From the NCBI RefSeq assembly GCF_029892095.1, contig NZ_JARZAE010000004.1:930001-994000 (forward strand): a stretch of 64,000 bases of DNA. Direction: 5' to 3'. The notes under the pieces are model-generated. The model was not told the origin of the DNA and ran no database searches. It worked only from the letters and a program-made list of their open reading frames with translations. A program made the position numbers and the translations under genes. The first letter of the stretch is position 1, and the number at the start of each line of letters is the position of its first letter. The DNA comes from Kitasatospora sp. MAP12-44 (GTDB lineage Bacteria > Actinomycetota > Actinomycetes > Streptomycetales > Streptomycetaceae). Of the stretch, positions 8,426-15,918 are shown piece after piece.

Positions 8426-9367
8426 TTACGCGCCGGCGCTCAACCTGGCCGCGCAGGCGGCCACGATGGCCGGGCTGACCTCACTCATGTGCTCGCGCCA
8501 GCCGACGTTGGCGTTGACCTCGCAGACCGTGAAGCCGCCGTCCGCCTCGAAGAGCAGGTCCACCCCGGCCACCGCCAGCCCCAGCGCCTCGGCGGCCCGC
8601 ACGGCCAGCGCCTCGCCGTCGGGGTGCAGGCCCGGGCAGAGCACGGACGTCCCGCCGAGCGCGACATTCGACTTGAGCCCGCCGTCGGCGGCCGAGCGGA
8701 CCTGGGCGCTGACCGCCCGGCCGTCGACCACCACCACCCGCAGGTCGCGGCCGTGCGAGTACGACACGTAACGCTGGAACAGGTAGGGCGACTCCTCGCT
8801 GAGACTGCCGTGGACATCCAGCAGCATCCCGGCGTCGGGCGCCAGGAAGACCTGCCGGCCGCGCTGACCGCGCACCGACTTCACCACGCACGGCTCGGGC
8901 ACCCCGGCGCGGATCACGTCGGTCAGCACGGCGTCGGCGTAGCTGCGGGTGTCGGGGACGGGCAGGCCCGCCATGGCCAGCTGCTGCAGCTGCCAGAACT
9001 TGTTCACGCAGGCCAGCACCGCGTCCATCGGGTTGAGCAGCACCGTGCCCAGCGCCACCAGGTGGCGCAGCAGCGTCATTTCGCGGTCGGTGCTGAGCCG
9101 CGGGGTCGACATCCGGGCGTAGGCGACGGCCGGCGCGGCCAGCGGGCAGCCGTCGAGATCACGCAGCGTCAGGCGGCCGCCCTCGATGCCGAGCAGCAGT
9201 TCGTCCGTACGCCGGACGGCGTAGCGACCGGGCAGGGCCTGCTCGAAGGCGGCGGTGAGTTCGCCGATGATCCGGTTCCCGTTCAGCCCGGTACCCAGCA
9301 GCAGCCAGCATTCGGCGGCGGCCCGGTCACTGCCTGGCCGCACTGTCGGGGCATCGCTCACAGCCAC
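8426..9367 (-). CDS. RimK-like ATP-grasp ligase
   Basis: 313 aa from GTG 9367 with GAGGAG upstream. The central part (ARMSTPRLSTDREMTLLRHL, then LAMAGLPVPDTRSY) and the C-terminal metal/ATP motif CEVNANVGW are those of the RimK/LysX branch of ATP-grasp enzymes, which join a carboxylate to an amine with ATP. The usual DK after the N-terminal domain is NK here. The N-terminal 80 residues are divergent. It is followed by the MFS exporter. Substrate is unknown; a peptide or amino-acid ligation is the family expectation. Confidence 0.82.
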   Translation of the reverse strand: MAVSDAPTVRPGSDRAAAECWLLLGTGLNGNRIIGELTAAFEQALPGRYAVRRTDELLLGIEGGRLTLRDLDGCPLAAPAVAYARMSTPRLSTDREMTLLRHLVALGTVLLNPMDAVLACVNKFWQLQQLAMAGLPVPDTRSYADAVLTDVIRAGVPEPCVVKSVRGQRGRQVFLAPDAGMLLDVHGSLSEESPYLFQRYVSYSHGRDLRVVVVDGRAVSAQVRSAADGGLKSNVALGGTSVLCPGLHPDGEALAVRAAEALGLAVAGVDLLFEADGGFTVCEVNANVGWREHMSEVSPAIVAACAARLSAGA

Positions 9368-9470
9368 GTCCGGACTCCTCTCCGTTGCCTACCCACGAAG
9401 GTCCGATCCTGCCAGCAGGGACCAGGGGTGCGCAGCGATTGCGCTGAATGGCGGCGCGCCCGAAAGATCT

Positions 9471-9489
9471 GTTAGGAAAACTTCCTAAC
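9471..9489. promoter_or_regulatory. Perfect 8-bp inverted repeat GTTAGGAA-AAC-TTCCTAAC
   Basis: Arms of 8 bp with a 3-nt spacer lie 90 bp upstream of the secreted lectin-domain gene and between it and the divergent ATP-grasp operon. A TTGACG-like -35 hexamer follows at about 9495. This is probably a regulator site for the secreted protein. Confidence 0.55.
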
Positions 9490-9578
9490 AACTATTGACG
9501 CGCACCCCTCATGGCCACGACGCTGCTACGTCAAGGCAGTTGGCCAGCCTGGACACCCGACGACTTGGAGGCCCATCC

Positions 9579-10574
9579 ATGCGCAGAGGCACGCTGACGA
9601 CGACCGTCGCCACCGCCTGCACCGCCCTGATCATGACCGTCGCCGCCCTGCTGGCCGGAGCGCCCAGCGCCTCGGCCGGCCCCGACCCCCATTCCTCCGC
9701 CCGCTCGTCCGCCCGCCCCGCCGCGCGCCCGGCCGCCGCGACCCAGCAGACCTTCCTGACCTTCTACGGCTGGTGGGACAACACGCCACCGGGCGGCGCC
9801 ATCTCCTACCCCACGCTGCACAGCACCGCCGGCGGCACCGGCACCTACGCCGACCCGATCACCTTCGCCAGCTCCAAGGCCGAGATCGCGCCGGGCACCA
9901 GGATCTGGGTCCCCCGGGTGCGCAAGTACTTCGTGATGGAGGACGGCTGCGACGAGTGCAGCGCCGACTGGAGCGGCAAGGGCCCCAACGGCGGGCCGAA
10001 GCTCGCACACTTCGACCTCTGGCTCGGCGGCAAGGGCGGCAGCCCGATGAAGGCCATCGAGTGCGAGAACGCGCTGACCAACTACACCGCGGACAACACC
10101 CCCTCGATGGAACCGGTGGTCATCGACCCGCCGGCCGGCGAGCCGTACGACTCCACCCCGATCTTCAACACGGCGACCGGCGGCTGCTACGGCGGCGCCA
10201 CGCCGACCATCACCGTCGGTCCGTACAAGAACGCCTCGACGGCCACCTGCATCGACGACCCGCACAACAGCGCGAGCAGCGGCGTCCGGTTGGCGATGGC
10301 CGCCTGTTCCGGGGCAGCCGAGCAGCGGTTCAGCTTCGACGGCACCTTCCTGCAGCGCAACGGGCTGTGCGCCGACATGTCCGGCAGCAATCTGCTGCTC
10401 AAGCCGTGCACCGGCGGGCCGACCCAGCAGTGGTCGGCCAATCCCAGCGGGACCATCTCGGACATCCAGACCGGCAAGAAGTGCTTCCGGGCCTCCGGCG
10501 GCACGCTGACCGCCGGCAGCTGCTCGGGGACGCCCGCCCGCTGGACCGTCCCGACCGGGAAGTCGGCGGCCTGA
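9579..10574 (+). CDS. Secreted protein with a barrel-like domain and C-terminal ricin-B-type lectin domain
   Basis: 331 aa from ATG 9579, with TGGAGG 7 nt upstream. Residues 1-35 are a signal peptide with an Arg-rich start and cleavage near SASA. Residues about 55-195 contain YGWWDNTPPGGAI, GTGTYADPITFA and WVPRVRKYFVMEDGCDEC, resembling secreted double-psi-beta-barrel proteins. Residues about 205-325 look like a ricin-type trefoil (TCIDDPHN, QRFSFDGTFLQ, LCADMSG, QQWSANPSG), with paired Cys and QxW-like motifs for sugar binding. It probably acts on or binds extracellular polysaccharide. No catalytic assignment is made. Confidence 0.78.
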   Translation: MRRGTLTTTVATACTALIMTVAALLAGAPSASAGPDPHSSARSSARPAARPAAATQQTFLTFYGWWDNTPPGGAISYPTLHSTAGGTGTYADPITFASSKAEIAPGTRIWVPRVRKYFVMEDGCDECSADWSGKGPNGGPKLAHFDLWLGGKGGSPMKAIECENALTNYTADNTPSMEPVVIDPPAGEPYDSTPIFNTATGGCYGGATPTITVGPYKNASTATCIDDPHNSASSGVRLAMAACSGAAEQRFSFDGTFLQRNGLCADMSGSNLLLKPCTGGPTQQWSANPSGTISDIQTGKKCFRASGGTLTAGSCSGTPARWTVPTGKSAA

Positions 10575-10651
10575 CGGCGGGGGTCCGACCTCGGCGGTGG
10601 GGCTTGAACATCGGGGGCGCGCGCCTGTTGAATGCCATCTCAACATGTAAG

Positions 10652-10679
10652 GTGTGATAGCAGATAGGATCTATTACAC
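10652..10679. promoter_or_regulatory. Inverted repeat GTGTGATAG-N10-CTATTACAC, candidate operator
   Basis: Nine-base arms match at 8 of 9 positions. The loop contains TAGGAT, an actinobacterial -10-like hexamer. It lies just upstream of the chosen GNAT start (10702). An alternative GTG start inside the repeat (10654) is therefore less likely. Confidence 0.45.
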
Positions 10680-10701
10680 GGTCTCGGTACGAGGGGTCGG
10701 C

Positions 10702-11340
10702 ATGGTGGCAGAACTGGCGCGCGCCTGGGTGGCCGGATGGTCCGTCTCGCGGGGGACCCCGGCGCCCGTCGAGGAGCCATGGGGGCTGCGGATCGAGGTC
10801 GGACTGCCGAACCACGTGACCCGGCACGTACTTCCGACCGCCGACGAGAGCACCGTCCGCGCACTCGCCGGGTCGGTCAGCACGCCGGGCACCTGGATCA
10901 AGGCGTTCGTCCCACCGGAGACGCTCGGCGGCTGGTTGAGCCCCGACTGGACGCCCAGCGAGCCCGTCTTCCTGATGAGCACCGACCTCCGCCCCGGAGC
11001 CACCCGCGCCCCCGTCGGCTACACCCTCACGGCGGACACCAGTCGCGGCGTCACCCGGGTGCGCGTGACGGCGGCCGACGGGTCCGCCGCCGCCCGCGGC
11101 CAGGTCGCCACGGTCGGCGCGGCCGCCGTGATCGACCAGATCGTCACCGAGCCGGACCACCAGCGCCGGGGCCTGGGCACCGTCGTGATGCGCAGCCTCG
11201 CCAACACCGCGCTCGCCCAGGGCGCCACCCTCGGCGTGCTCGGCGCCAGCATCGAGGGTCGGGCGCTGTACGAGTCGCTCGGCTGGGCCGTCCGGGCGCC
11301 GCTGGCCGGCTTCGTCTACCGCTCCACCGAGCCCCGCTGA
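10702..11340 (+). CDS. GNAT family N-acetyltransferase
   Basis: 212 aa from ATG 10702, with GAGGGG upstream. The C-terminal half has the GNAT acetyl-CoA core: IDQIVTEPDHQRRGLGTVVMRSL, then ALAQGATLGVLGASIEGRALYESLGW. The N-terminal 100 residues are typical of the longer actinobacterial GNATs of unknown substrate. An in-frame GTG at 10654 would add 16 residues but lies in an inverted repeat. The gene stands alone, with a 244-bp gap before the next gene that holds a few GGTGACT repeats (about 11500-11520). Confidence 0.82.
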   Translation: MVAELARAWVAGWSVSRGTPAPVEEPWGLRIEVGLPNHVTRHVLPTADESTVRALAGSVSTPGTWIKAFVPPETLGGWLSPDWTPSEPVFLMSTDLRPGATRAPVGYTLTADTSRGVTRVRVTAADGSAAARGQVATVGAAAVIDQIVTEPDHQRRGLGTVVMRSLANTALAQGATLGVLGASIEGRALYESLGWAVRAPLAGFVYRSTEPR

Positions 11341-11584
11341 CCGTCGGGGCGCTCAGCGGCCCGCTCGACTGCTGATGCTGACGCCCGCGAGCGGGTCGAC
11401 TACACCACGTGCTGATCGGCCTACGAAGGGTGGCGGTTCCGTGGCCACCCGGTTCGAATGAGTACTGCCCGTGACGAACCAGGCCGTGGCCGGCGGCTGG
11501 TGACTGGTGACTGGTGACCAGTGGCTGCGGGCGGTGTCGGGGTCCGTTCGGTCCCGGTAGGCGTTCCAGACGAGGAGACAGTAC

Positions 11585-12736
11585 GTGAGAGCACGCGTGA
11601 AAACAGGGCTGGCAGCAGCCGCGTCCCTGTTGCTCGGATCCGCGGCGGCAGCCGTCGCGGCCCCCACCGCCGACGCCCGCGATACGTTCACGGGCCCCCT
11701 GCACACGGTGTCGACGATCGCGTCGACGATCCCCGGCAACGGTGATCAGAACCCCTACGGCACCGTGGCGGTCCCGCAGAGCATCGGTGAGCTGCACCGG
11801 GGTCACGTCCTGGTCAGCAACTTCAACAATGCCGGGAACCTGCAGGGCACCGGCACCACGCTGGTGCAGATCAGCCCGACCGGCGACGTGCAGCAGTTCG
11901 CCCAGATCGACCCGACGAAGCTGCCCGGCCCGTGCCCCGGCGGCGTCGGACTGACCACCGCGCTCACCATCCTGCCCGGCGGCTGGGTGGTGGTCGGCAG
12001 CCTGCCGACCACGGACGGGATGTCCGACACCGCGCAGGCCGGCTGCCTGCTGGTGCTCGACAGCCACGGCACCGTGCGCGAGACGCTGGCCGGCAACGGC
12101 ATCAACGGGCCGTGGGACATGACGTCGGTGAGCGACGGGCGGCGCAGCGACCTCTTCGTCACCAACGTGCTCAACGACACGGTCGCCGGCGGCGGTGCGA
12201 CCGTGAACGAGGGCACCGTGCTGCGGCTCACCCTGCAGCAGGAGCGGGACGACCAGCCGCCGCGCCTGGTGTCCAGCACGGAGATCGGCTCGGGATTCGG
12301 TGAGCGCACCGACCCCGTCGCCCTGGTGGTCGGGCCGACCGGAGTCGGCCTCTCCCCCAAGGGGACGCTCTACGTCGCCGACTCGGCCGGCAACCGGATC
12401 GCCGCGATCCCCGACGCGCTGAAGCGTCGCGACTCGGCCGGCACCGGACGGACCGTCAGCTGCGACGGGAACCTGAACGGGCCGCTCGGCCTGGTGGTGG
12501 CCCCCGGCGGCGACATCCTCACGGTCAACGCGGGCGACGGCAACCTCGTGGAGACCTCCCCGCACGGCGACCAGGTCGAGGTACGCCAGCTCGACGCCTC
12601 CGGCACCCCGCCGGGCGCCGGCGCACTCTTCGGCCTCGCCGTCCGCCCCCAGGACCACGACACCAGGCCCGAGGACCGAGCCGTCTACTTCGTGGACGAC
12701 GCCACGAACAAGCTCGACATCCTCACCTCGCCGTAA
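11585..12736 (+). CDS. Secreted six-bladed beta-propeller (NHL/SMP-30-like) protein
   Basis: 383 aa, GTG 11585 with GAGGAG upstream. A signal peptide is clear in residues 1-32 (KTGLAAAASLLLGSAAAA). The rest shows repeated blades such as GTLYVADSAGNRIAAI, LGLVVAPGGDILTVNAGDGN and FGLAVRPQDHD, as in NHL or gluconolactonase-like propellers. It probably acts outside the cell as a binding or hydrolase-like protein; no catalytic residues are assigned. It is monocistronic, with a very strong terminator. Confidence 0.8.
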   Translation: MRARVKTGLAAAASLLLGSAAAAVAAPTADARDTFTGPLHTVSTIASTIPGNGDQNPYGTVAVPQSIGELHRGHVLVSNFNNAGNLQGTGTTLVQISPTGDVQQFAQIDPTKLPGPCPGGVGLTTALTILPGGWVVVGSLPTTDGMSDTAQAGCLLVLDSHGTVRETLAGNGINGPWDMTSVSDGRRSDLFVTNVLNDTVAGGGATVNEGTVLRLTLQQERDDQPPRLVSSTEIGSGFGERTDPVALVVGPTGVGLSPKGTLYVADSAGNRIAAIPDALKRRDSAGTGRTVSCDGNLNGPLGLVVAPGGDILTVNAGDGNLVETSPHGDQVEVRQLDASGTPPGAGALFGLAVRPQDHDTRPEDRAVYFVDDATNKLDILTSP

Positions 12737-12754
12737 CGCAACCGGCGTCCCATC

Positions 12755-12789
12755 AGGACAGTCGCCTCGCACGAGGCGACTGTCCTTTC
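12755..12789 (+). terminator. Strong hairpin after the beta-propeller gene
   Basis: A 15-bp perfect stem (AGGACAGTCGCCTCG with its complement, 12755-12786) encloses two bases and is followed by TTTCG. It also faces the 3' end of the minus-strand pseudogene, so it is probably bidirectional. Confidence 0.9.
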
Positions 12790-12831
12790 GCGTGCGTACC
12801 GGCACGCATCGAACTGCGGCAGCAACCGACC

Positions 12832-13462
12832 CTACTGGACGACGAGTTCCGCCGCCCAGCGATGCGGCTCGTCGCCCGGACGGCTCAACCGGGGTGCCAG
12901 CCAAGCGCGTTGGTCAGCGGTGAGCAGCGGAGCCAGGGCGCGGAAGTCCAGTTCGTCCTTGTCCCGGCCATCCCGGGCCTTGAACAGCAGCACCACCTCG
13001 GGGTGAAAGGTACGGCAGCCCGCCGGGCCCCCGGCGGGTGAGCTCGGCCAGCGGACGCCGACTGCGCCGACCCCGGTGGAACACCCAGTCCGCCCCCTCC
13101 GCCGCGCCCACCAGGACCTCGAGTCCAGGCGGCCCGTCCGCCAGGCCGAGGGTCTCCCGGCCGGGCTCCACCTCCTGCGGATATGCCCACGGCCGCCGCT
13201 CGCCGGTGCGCCGGTCGGTGACCACCAGGCCACGGTCGGCGAAGGCGTCCGAAAACTGCTCCAACTCCCGCGCCAGCACCAACACGTCCACATCCGCGTG
13301 GGCTCGCCGCACTCGTCCGACGTGCAGGTCCACCGCCCACCCGCCGGCGATCCACCAGGAGCCCGGGTAGCTCGCGAAGAGCTCACCGACCTGCTGGAGC
13401 CGCGTATCGACCGAAAAGCAACCGGCTGGTCCCGCTTCTCTTTCCGTCATGGCCAGTACCAT
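12832..13462 (-). pseudogene. Nucleotidyltransferase-like gene (AadA/ANT-type fold) with a frameshift
   Basis: The N-terminal part from ATG 13462 (or ATG 13450) reads WWIAGGWAVDLHVGRVRRAHADVDVLVL, the GG and DxD-type motif of minimal nucleotidyltransferases of the aminoglycoside-adenylyltransferase kind. The frame is lost around 13000-13003. The expected continuation PEVVLLFKARDGRDKDELDF is read in another frame down to a stop at 12832. One extra base in the GGGG run at 13000-13003 explains the break. It could be a real pseudogene or a homopolymer sequencing error. Corrected length is about 209 aa, normal for the family. Confidence 0.75.
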
Positions 13463-13500
13463 ATGACATACCAGAGCCCCCATCAGGCGGTCGGCGACGG

Positions 13501-13528
13501 AGGGCAGAGGGCAGAGGGCAGAGGGCAG
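13501..13528. repeat. Four 7-bp tandem units AGGGCAG
   Basis: Perfect AGGGCAG repeats lie between the nucleotidyltransferase pseudogene and the penicillin-binding protein gene. Confidence 0.85.
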
Positions 13529-13738
13529 TGGCGCGGGTCGCGCCGGCGGCTGCGGCGGCCGACCGGGGCTGACGTCGGCTAACCGGTGGTCACCGCCCGG
13601 CGGGCGCAAGGACCGTACACGAACCGCGCGGCTCAGCAGCGGTAACGTGCTGGCCGTGGGCATTTTGTAGCCTGGTTGTTACACGGGAGCCGGAACATCG
13701 GGACCTTTCGTGAGGGTTGGGCTCATAGGGTCGAGGGC

Positions 13739-15847
13739 ATGGCGTCGAAGAATTCCTCCACCAACTCTGGCCCGGTGGGCAAGACCCTCCTGGGTGCACG
13801 TTTCCTCCTTGTGAGCGGAACGGCCGGTGTAGTGCTGGCCGGTGTCGCTCTTCCGTTCGTCGGGAGCCTGGGCCTCAGCGCAAAGGCCGCGGCCGACAGT
13901 TTCGACAGTCTGCCGGACAACTTCAAGGTTCTGCCGCTCTCGCAGGCGTCCTCGATCTACGACGCGTCGAACAACCTGATAGCCACCGCGTACGACCGCG
14001 ACCGCACCGTCGTGCCGAGTGATCAGATAGCCCCGATCATGAAGACCGCTCAGGTGGACATCGAGGACAACCGCTTCTACCAGCACGGCGCGATCGACCT
14101 CAAGGGCGTCGCGCGGGCCCTGAACAAGGACTCGTCTTCCGGCGGTACCGCACAGGGTGCCTCGACCCTGACCCAGCAGTACGTGAAGAACGTCTTCGTG
14201 GACGAGGCCGGCGACGACACCGCCGCCGTCCAGGTGGCGCAGCGGCAGACGATGGGCCGCAAGATCCAGGAGATGCGGTACGCGATCGACGTCGAGCAGA
14301 CGCTGACCAAGGACCAGATCCTCACCAACTACCTCAACATCACCTTCTTCGGTGAGCAGGCGTACGGCATCGAGGCAGCCTCCGAGCGGTACTTCAGCGT
14401 CCACGCCAAGGACCTGACCCTGCCCCAGGCGGCCATGCTGGCCGGTCTCGTCCAGTCCCCCACCTCGCTGGACCCGATCCTCCACCCGCAGGCGGCCAAG
14501 GAGAAGCGCGACACCGTCCTGAAGAAGATGGCCCAGTACGGGCACATCACCCAGGCCCAGGCCGACCAGGCCATCGCCACCCCGATCTCGCTGTCCGTCA
14601 GCCGGCCCCAGCAGGGCTGCATCACGGCCAAGCAGGGCGAGGGCTTCTTCTGCGACTACGTGAAGAAGGTCGTGCTCAGCGACCCGGCGTTCGGCGCCAG
14701 CTCCGCCGAGCGGCTGGCGCTGTGGAACCGCGGCGGCCTGCAGATCCACACCACGCTCGACCCCAAGGCCCAGCAGGCGCTGGACGCGTCGCTCACCAGC
14801 AACGCCAACGCCAGTGACAAGCCCGCCGCCGTGATGACCATGCTGCAGCCGGGCACCGGCAAGGTCGTCGCGATGGGCCAGAGCCGCCCGTACGGCGTCG
14901 GCGACAACCAGACCACGATCAACCTGAACGTCAACAAGGCGATGGGCGGCGGCCTCGGGTTCCCGACCGGCTCGACCTTCAAGGCGATCGTGGCCGCCGC
15001 CGCGTTGGAGGGCGGCATGACGCCCGCGCAGAGCTACACGACGCCGTACAGCATCGACTGGCCCAAGATGAAGGACTGCAAGGGCGGCACCTTCGGGCAC
15101 GACACGGTCCACAACGACAGCCCGAGCGAGAACGGCACCTTCGACATGCCGACCGCGCTGGCGGCCTCCATCAACACCTACTTCGCCAGCCTGGAGGGCG
15201 ATGTCGGCCTGTGCGCCACGACGCAGATGGCCAACAGGCTCGGCATCACCCAGCAGTCCGGCGGCACCGCGCTGCAGGTGGTCCCGTCGATGACCCTGGG
15301 CGTCAACAGCCTCACACCCATGCAGATGGCCGCCGCATACGCCACGTTCGCCGCGCACGGCACCTACTGCACGCCGGCCGTGATCACCTCGGTGACCGGC
15401 CCGGGCGGCAAGAACCTGCCGATCCCGACGGCCAGTTGCTCGCAGGTGATGTCGCCGACCACCGCGGACACCATCACCGCGATGCTCAAGGGCGTGGTGC
15501 AGGACGGCGGTACCGCCAACGGCATCGGTCTGAGCGGCCGTGACGACGCGGGCAAGACCGGTACCACCAACGACGGCAAGCAGCTCTGGTTCATCGGCTA
15601 CACCCCCGAGCTGGTGGGCGCCACGGTGGTCAGCGACACCGCCAACCAGGAGCCGCTGCAGGGACAGCAGTTGGGCGGCAGCCGGATCTCCCAGGCCTTC
15701 GGTGCCCAGGTCGCCGGACCGTTCTGGCAGGCGGCGATGAGTGGCGCTCTCGACGGGACGCCCGCCGGGACCTTCCCCCCCATCTCGCTGCCCTCGGCGC
15801 CGGCGCAGAACCCGTCGAGCGGCCCGGGCGCGTCGCCCTCCCCGTGA
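13739..15847 (+). CDS. Bifunctional penicillin-binding protein (class A: glycosyltransferase GT51 + transpeptidase)
   Basis: 702 aa from ATG 13739; the open frame upstream from TTG 13676 lacks protein character. One membrane anchor (about 20-45). The GT51 domain (about 60-260) has the catalytic motif VDIEDNRFYQHGAIDLKG, then QGASTLTQQYVKN and the RKIQEMRYAIDVE segment. The transpeptidase domain shows SxxK as STFK (about 412-415), SxN as SIN (about 477) and KTG as KTGTTN (about 605). It builds and cross-links peptidoglycan at the outer face of the membrane. The Pro-Ser-rich tail is typical of actinobacterial PBP1 proteins. No neighbours share the operon. Confidence 0.95.
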   Translation: MASKNSSTNSGPVGKTLLGARFLLVSGTAGVVLAGVALPFVGSLGLSAKAAADSFDSLPDNFKVLPLSQASSIYDASNNLIATAYDRDRTVVPSDQIAPIMKTAQVDIEDNRFYQHGAIDLKGVARALNKDSSSGGTAQGASTLTQQYVKNVFVDEAGDDTAAVQVAQRQTMGRKIQEMRYAIDVEQTLTKDQILTNYLNITFFGEQAYGIEAASERYFSVHAKDLTLPQAAMLAGLVQSPTSLDPILHPQAAKEKRDTVLKKMAQYGHITQAQADQAIATPISLSVSRPQQGCITAKQGEGFFCDYVKKVVLSDPAFGASSAERLALWNRGGLQIHTTLDPKAQQALDASLTSNANASDKPAAVMTMLQPGTGKVVAMGQSRPYGVGDNQTTINLNVNKAMGGGLGFPTGSTFKAIVAAAALEGGMTPAQSYTTPYSIDWPKMKDCKGGTFGHDTVHNDSPSENGTFDMPTALAASINTYFASLEGDVGLCATTQMANRLGITQQSGGTALQVVPSMTLGVNSLTPMQMAAAYATFAAHGTYCTPAVITSVTGPGGKNLPIPTASCSQVMSPTTADTITAMLKGVVQDGGTANGIGLSGRDDAGKTGTTNDGKQLWFIGYTPELVGATVVSDTANQEPLQGQQLGGSRISQAFGAQVAGPFWQAAMSGALDGTPAGTFPPISLPSAPAQNPSSGPGASPSP

Positions 15848-15862
15848 CACTCCCCGCACAGG

Positions 15863-15902
15863 CACGACGGCCCGGAGCGCTGCTGCGCTCCGGGCCGTCG
15901 TG
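15863..15902. terminator. 18-bp perfect hairpin, bidirectional (copy 1 of 3)
   Basis: Arms 15863-15880 and 15885-15902 (core CGACGGCCCGGAGCGC) enclose TGCT. It lies between the convergent penicillin-binding protein and DNRLRE/FN3 genes. Nearly the same hairpin recurs at 18729 and 20925. Confidence 0.92.
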
Positions 15903-15918
15903 GTCTGGCCGGGTGGGA

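Noticed and set aside
13679..15865. 728-codon frame antisense to the penicillin-binding protein
   Set aside because: Shadow of the plus-strand gene, whose catalytic motifs are unambiguous.
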